NCBI GenBank assembly: GCA_037439705.1
Contig: JBBIVP010000041.1
Location: 4,180 to 12,927, forward strand
Source of the DNA: JBBIVP01 sp037439705 [NCBI: bacterium]
GTDB lineage: Bacteria; JBBIVP01
Length of the DNA: 8,748 bases
Direction of reading: 5' to 3'
A program made the position numbers and the translations under genes. Of the stretch, positions 6,676 to 8,748 are shown in pieces; positions within the stretch are counted from its first letter, which is position 1, and every line of letters begins with the position of its first letter. The notes under the pieces were generated by a model, which was not told the DNA's origin, searched no databases, and saw nothing but the letters and a program-made list of their open reading frames with translations.

Positions 6676-8625
6676 TTATTTTTCAATTGATTTACAACAT
6701 CTGAAGCCATTTTCAGGAGCCCTTTCATCAGGCGGAAGGCTATACCTGAAAGCACATCTACTTGCATAATCAGGGGAAGTATAAGCCCCTCCTTTTAACA
6801 CCATATCGCTTAATCCTTTCATAAAAATGGAAGATGTCCACTCCTGAAGATTTCCGCTCATATCATAGACTCCATACCCACTTTTGCATTCTGGAAAGCT
6901 TCCTGAAGGTGCTAAAGCACGGTCAATCCCCCTTGAATCCTCGGTAGCACAGGCATCTGGATTCCAGTCCTTTCCGTATGGATATCTCAAATTATTTGGG
7001 CCCTTACACGCTTTTTCCCATTCTTCCTCCGTGCACAACCTTTTACCGAGCTTTTCACACTCAGCTTTCGCTTCTTCATAAGTGACATTTGTCATAGGTT
7101 TCTTTCCTTTCTGATTGGGAAATTCATAGATGTCTATACAGAAATCATCCACGAAAACTTTCTGAAGTTTCTTCTCCCCTATATCCCTCAACGGGTCATC
7201 GGCAGAACTTCCCATAGGAAATTCTCCTGCGGGAATGTAAACCATTCCCTTGGGGCATTTTTCTAATGGAGCAGGAGCGGTTTCTTTAGCAGTTTTTTCT
7301 TCCAGTTTTTTCTTTTGAACTTCCTTCTGGGGAATTTCCTTTTTCTCAGGGAGAGAAGCAGTTTGTGGAGGAGGTTTCTTTTCTTCTACCACCTCTTTTT
7401 TTAAAGCTTCTGTCTTCTTTTCTTCAGGTATAATCTCTTCCTTTTTTTCTTCCACTACTTCTTTTTTTAAGGCTTCCATTTTCTTCTCTTCATGCAGAAC
7501 CTCTTCTTTTTTTTCTTCAATTTTTACTGTAACCGCGGGAAGGGAAATTTCTTTTCCTTTCTTTCCTCCTTTTCCGAGAAGTACATATCCTCCAAATCCA
7601 AGAGCAATAAAAACAAAAATTGAAAGGACTGCAACAAAGGGAAATTTCCTTTTTTCTATTTTTTCCTCTTCAAAAACTCGTTTTTCTTCTGGAATTTCCT
7701 CCTTTTCTTCTACCGGAAGAGCAGGCTTTTCTTCTTCAAAAAGTTTTTCCAGCTCTTTCTCTTTTTCTTTCTCTTTAAGTAGTTCAAACAGGACAAACTC
7801 TTCCACATATTCTGTTTCTCTTTCGTAATGTCTGTCAAGGAGATATAAAAATTCCTTTTTGAATTCCACAGCATCTGAAAATCTTTTTTGGGGCGATTGA
7901 GAAAGAGCCTTCATTATCAAACGGTCAATATCTTCATCTACTTTCGGATTGAGTTTTGATGGAGGTGGAGGGTCTTTTTTGGGAATTGTTCCTGTGAGCA
8001 TCTCGTAAAGGATGACACCAATGGAATACACATCAGCAGACCTTCCTACTTTCCCCTTTCCGGACACGAATTCCGGCGGGATATAATAATAGGGGTCTCC
8101 CTCTATAACGAGCTTTGCCAGAAATACTTCGTGTCCGTAAATATAGGGTATGCCAAAATCGGTAACAATAATTCTTTTGGGAAGAATAAATATGTGTTCC
8201 GGTTTAAGGTAGGAATGGGGAAGAAAATGATTTGCATATATTATTGCGTTTAAAACTCCTTCAATTATTGGGGCTGTTTCTTCAAAGGTAAAAGGGTTAT
8301 TTTCCTCCTTTCTCATTTTTATCAGTTTCTTCAAGTTTGAACCTTCAATGTATTCAGTTTTTGAAAAATATACTTCTCCTTCCCTGAACCACTCATGGGT
8401 TCTACATATATTTTCGTGCTCAAGTTTTAGAAGAAGTTCAAAAACTACCTCCGCCTTTTCAGAAAATGGATGTTTCTCTACCGGATAATATACCTTAATT
8501 GCGGAGTTTTCATTTTTCTCCATATCCCACGCCTTGTACACAGCACTGAAAGCCCCACTTCCGACAAGGGATTTTATCTGAAATCTATTTAATATCTTCT
8601 CCCCTATCTGGATTTCTTTTATCAT
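6676..8625 (-). CDS. Membrane Ser/Thr (pseudo)kinase with extracytoplasmic SUMF1/FGE-like domain
   Basis: The order in 649 residues is: kinase domain ~12-265; acidic Lys/Glu region 284-326; one membrane helix ~328-350 (FPFVAVLSIFVFIALGFGGY); Lys/Glu/Pro-rich spacer ~360-452; SUMF1/FGE-like domain ~457-646 (GMVYIPAGEFPMGS at 460-473, GKRLCTEEEWEKAC at 527-540, YDMSGNLQEW, KGGAY, ENGFRC). Kinase elements kept are the glycine loop GSGAFSAVY (22-30), K44, a probable helix-C E63, DFG (156-158), PPE (183-185) and D198. The catalytic loop reads HSYLKPEH (137-144), so the HRD Asp is Tyr139 and the Mg-binding Asn is His144. The P+1 Thr is Asp177. The codons TAC and CAC were checked. ATP binding may persist, but phosphotransfer is doubtful. 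Ten of eleven cysteines lie in the SUMF1-like domain, as expected outside the cytoplasm. First gene of the block, with a promoter immediately upstream. Confidence 0.9.
   Translation of the reverse strand: MIKEIQIGEKILNRFQIKSLVGSGAFSAVYKAWDMEKNENSAIKVYYPVEKHPFSEKAEVVFELLLKLEHENICRTHEWFREGEVYFSKTEYIEGSNLKKLIKMRKEENNPFTFEETAPIIEGVLNAIIYANHFLPHSYLKPEHIFILPKRIIVTDFGIPYIYGHEVFLAKLVIEGDPYYYIPPEFVSGKGKVGRSADVYSIGVILYEMLTGTIPKKDPPPPSKLNPKVDEDIDRLIMKALSQSPQKRFSDAVEFKKEFLYLLDRHYERETEYVEEFVLFELLKEKEKEKELEKLFEEEKPALPVEEKEEIPEEKRVFEEEKIEKRKFPFVAVLSIFVFIALGFGGYVLLGKGGKKGKEISLPAVTVKIEEKKEEVLHEEKKMEALKKEVVEEKKEEIIPEEKKTEALKKEVVEEKKPPPQTASLPEKKEIPQKEVQKKKLEEKTAKETAPAPLEKCPKGMVYIPAGEFPMGSSADDPLRDIGEKKLQKVFVDDFCIDIYEFPNQKGKKPMTNVTYEEAKAECEKLGKRLCTEEEWEKACKGPNNLRYPYGKDWNPDACATEDSRGIDRALAPSGSFPECKSGYGVYDMSGNLQEWTSSIFMKGLSDMVLKGGAYTSPDYASRCAFRYSLPPDERAPENGFRCCKSIEK
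7375..7518 (-). repeat. Tandem 66-nt repeat in the kinase spacer
   Basis: A 22-residue unit (EEKKEE... EALKKEVV) occupies residues 370-391 and 392-413, followed by EEKK (414-417). By hand the two 66-nt copies agree at about 53 of 66 positions. The unit lengthens the charged stalk between the membrane helix and the outer domain. Confidence 0.8.
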
Positions 8626-8634
8626 ACTTTTTAT

Positions 8635-8662
8635 TTTATATCTTCCTTTATGAACCTGTCAA
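8635..8662 (-). promoter_or_regulatory. Sigma70-type promoter of the seven-gene block
   Basis: On the minus strand a perfect TTGACA (8657-8662) is followed after 16 nt by TATAAA (8635-8640); TAAAAT at 18 nt is an overlapping alternative. Only 9 nt separate TATAAA from the ATG, so transcription would begin at or within a few bases of the start codon. A purine-rich AAGGAAG lies between -35 and -10 and is too far from the ATG to serve as a ribosome-binding site. Confidence 0.55.
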
Positions 8663-8668
8663 ATTATT

Positions 8669-8748
8669 TCAAAAATGCTCTCTGAAAAAGGAAGGGATAT
8701 TTTTGGCAATTGGTTTATTTTTGAATTTTTTCATTTTTATCTTTTTCC
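8669..8748 (-). other. Upstream edge region, possible tail of another minus-strand gene
   Basis: Two minus-strand frames are open from the window edge. One ends at a TAA at 8715-8717 (...EKDKNEKIQK). The other ends at a TGA at 8669-8671 (...NIPSFFREHF) and also contains an ATG at 8734 that would give a 21-residue peptide. Neither can be called a gene from this much sequence. Nothing else is recognisable here. Confidence 0.2.

Noticed and set aside
7396-7514. Four runs of seven or eight T (A on the sense strand) in the kinase spacer, considered as phase-variation or transcriptional-slippage sites
   Set aside because: Runs of similar length occur in the Tam41-like and WG-repeat genes too, and they follow from AAA/GAA codon use in an AT-rich, Lys/Glu-rich sequence. 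Nothing singles this cluster out.
8669-8734. A 21-residue minus-strand peptide before the kinase gene, considered as a leader peptide
   Set aside because: No ribosome-binding site; the same frame is open to the window edge, so it may be the tail of an upstream gene; and it ends before the -35 element, so it would not be on the same transcript.
1-8748. tRNA, rRNA, CRISPR arrays, insertion sequences, riboswitches
   Set aside because: Coding density is near complete, the only repeats are intragenic protein repeats, and no transposase, cloverleaf or spacer pattern was seen.

Overview
The window comes from an AT-rich, Lys/Glu-rich bacterial genome. A diderm (outer-membrane) cell is likely: a CpoB/YbgF-type lipoprotein, a LysM protein and several exported proteins are encoded together. 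The phylum cannot be fixed from this sequence alone. The bacterial kinase-SUMF1 architecture and the tetratricopeptide lipoprotein would fit several deep-branching diderm lineages, such as the Acidobacteriota/Aminicenantes or Thermodesulfobacteriota side of the tree. That placement is inference only.

Layout. Positions 1-1045 (+) hold the C-terminal ~347 codons of an acetyl-CoA-synthetase-like acyl-CoA ligase whose start lies outside the window. It converges stop-to-stop with a seven-gene block on the minus strand (8625 to 1046), with an inverted repeat spanning the junction. In transcription order the block encodes: (1) a one-pass membrane protein with a Ser/Thr-kinase domain, a charged linker and an extracytoplasmic SUMF1/FGE-like domain; (2) an ABC-type substrate-binding protein; (3) a CpoB/YbgF-like lipoprotein; (4) a LysM protein with a duplicated C-terminal module; (5) an exported nine-unit WG-repeat protein; (6) a diacylglycerol-kinase-family lipid kinase; (7) a Tam41-like nucleotidyltransferase. 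Gaps between genes are 13, -4, -4, 2, 23 and -4 bp, so one operon is likely. A TTGACA/TATAAA promoter lies directly before gene 1. A second, weaker promoter with an overlapping palindrome lies before gene 6.

Two results stand out. First, the kinase lacks the catalytic Asp of the HRD motif (HSY instead), the Mg-binding Asn (His instead) and the P+1-loop Thr (Asp instead), but keeps the glycine loop, VAIK-type Lys and DFG. It is best read as a pseudokinase that carries a cysteine-rich outside domain and heads an envelope operon. Second, genes 6 and 7 overlap by ATGA and together would convert diacylglycerol to phosphatidate and then to CDP-diacylglycerol. The second step would use the Tam41-type enzyme known from mitochondria instead of the usual integral-membrane CdsA. 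The joint picture, an envelope-sensing head with peptidoglycan-associated proteins and a lipid-recycling tail, is inference.
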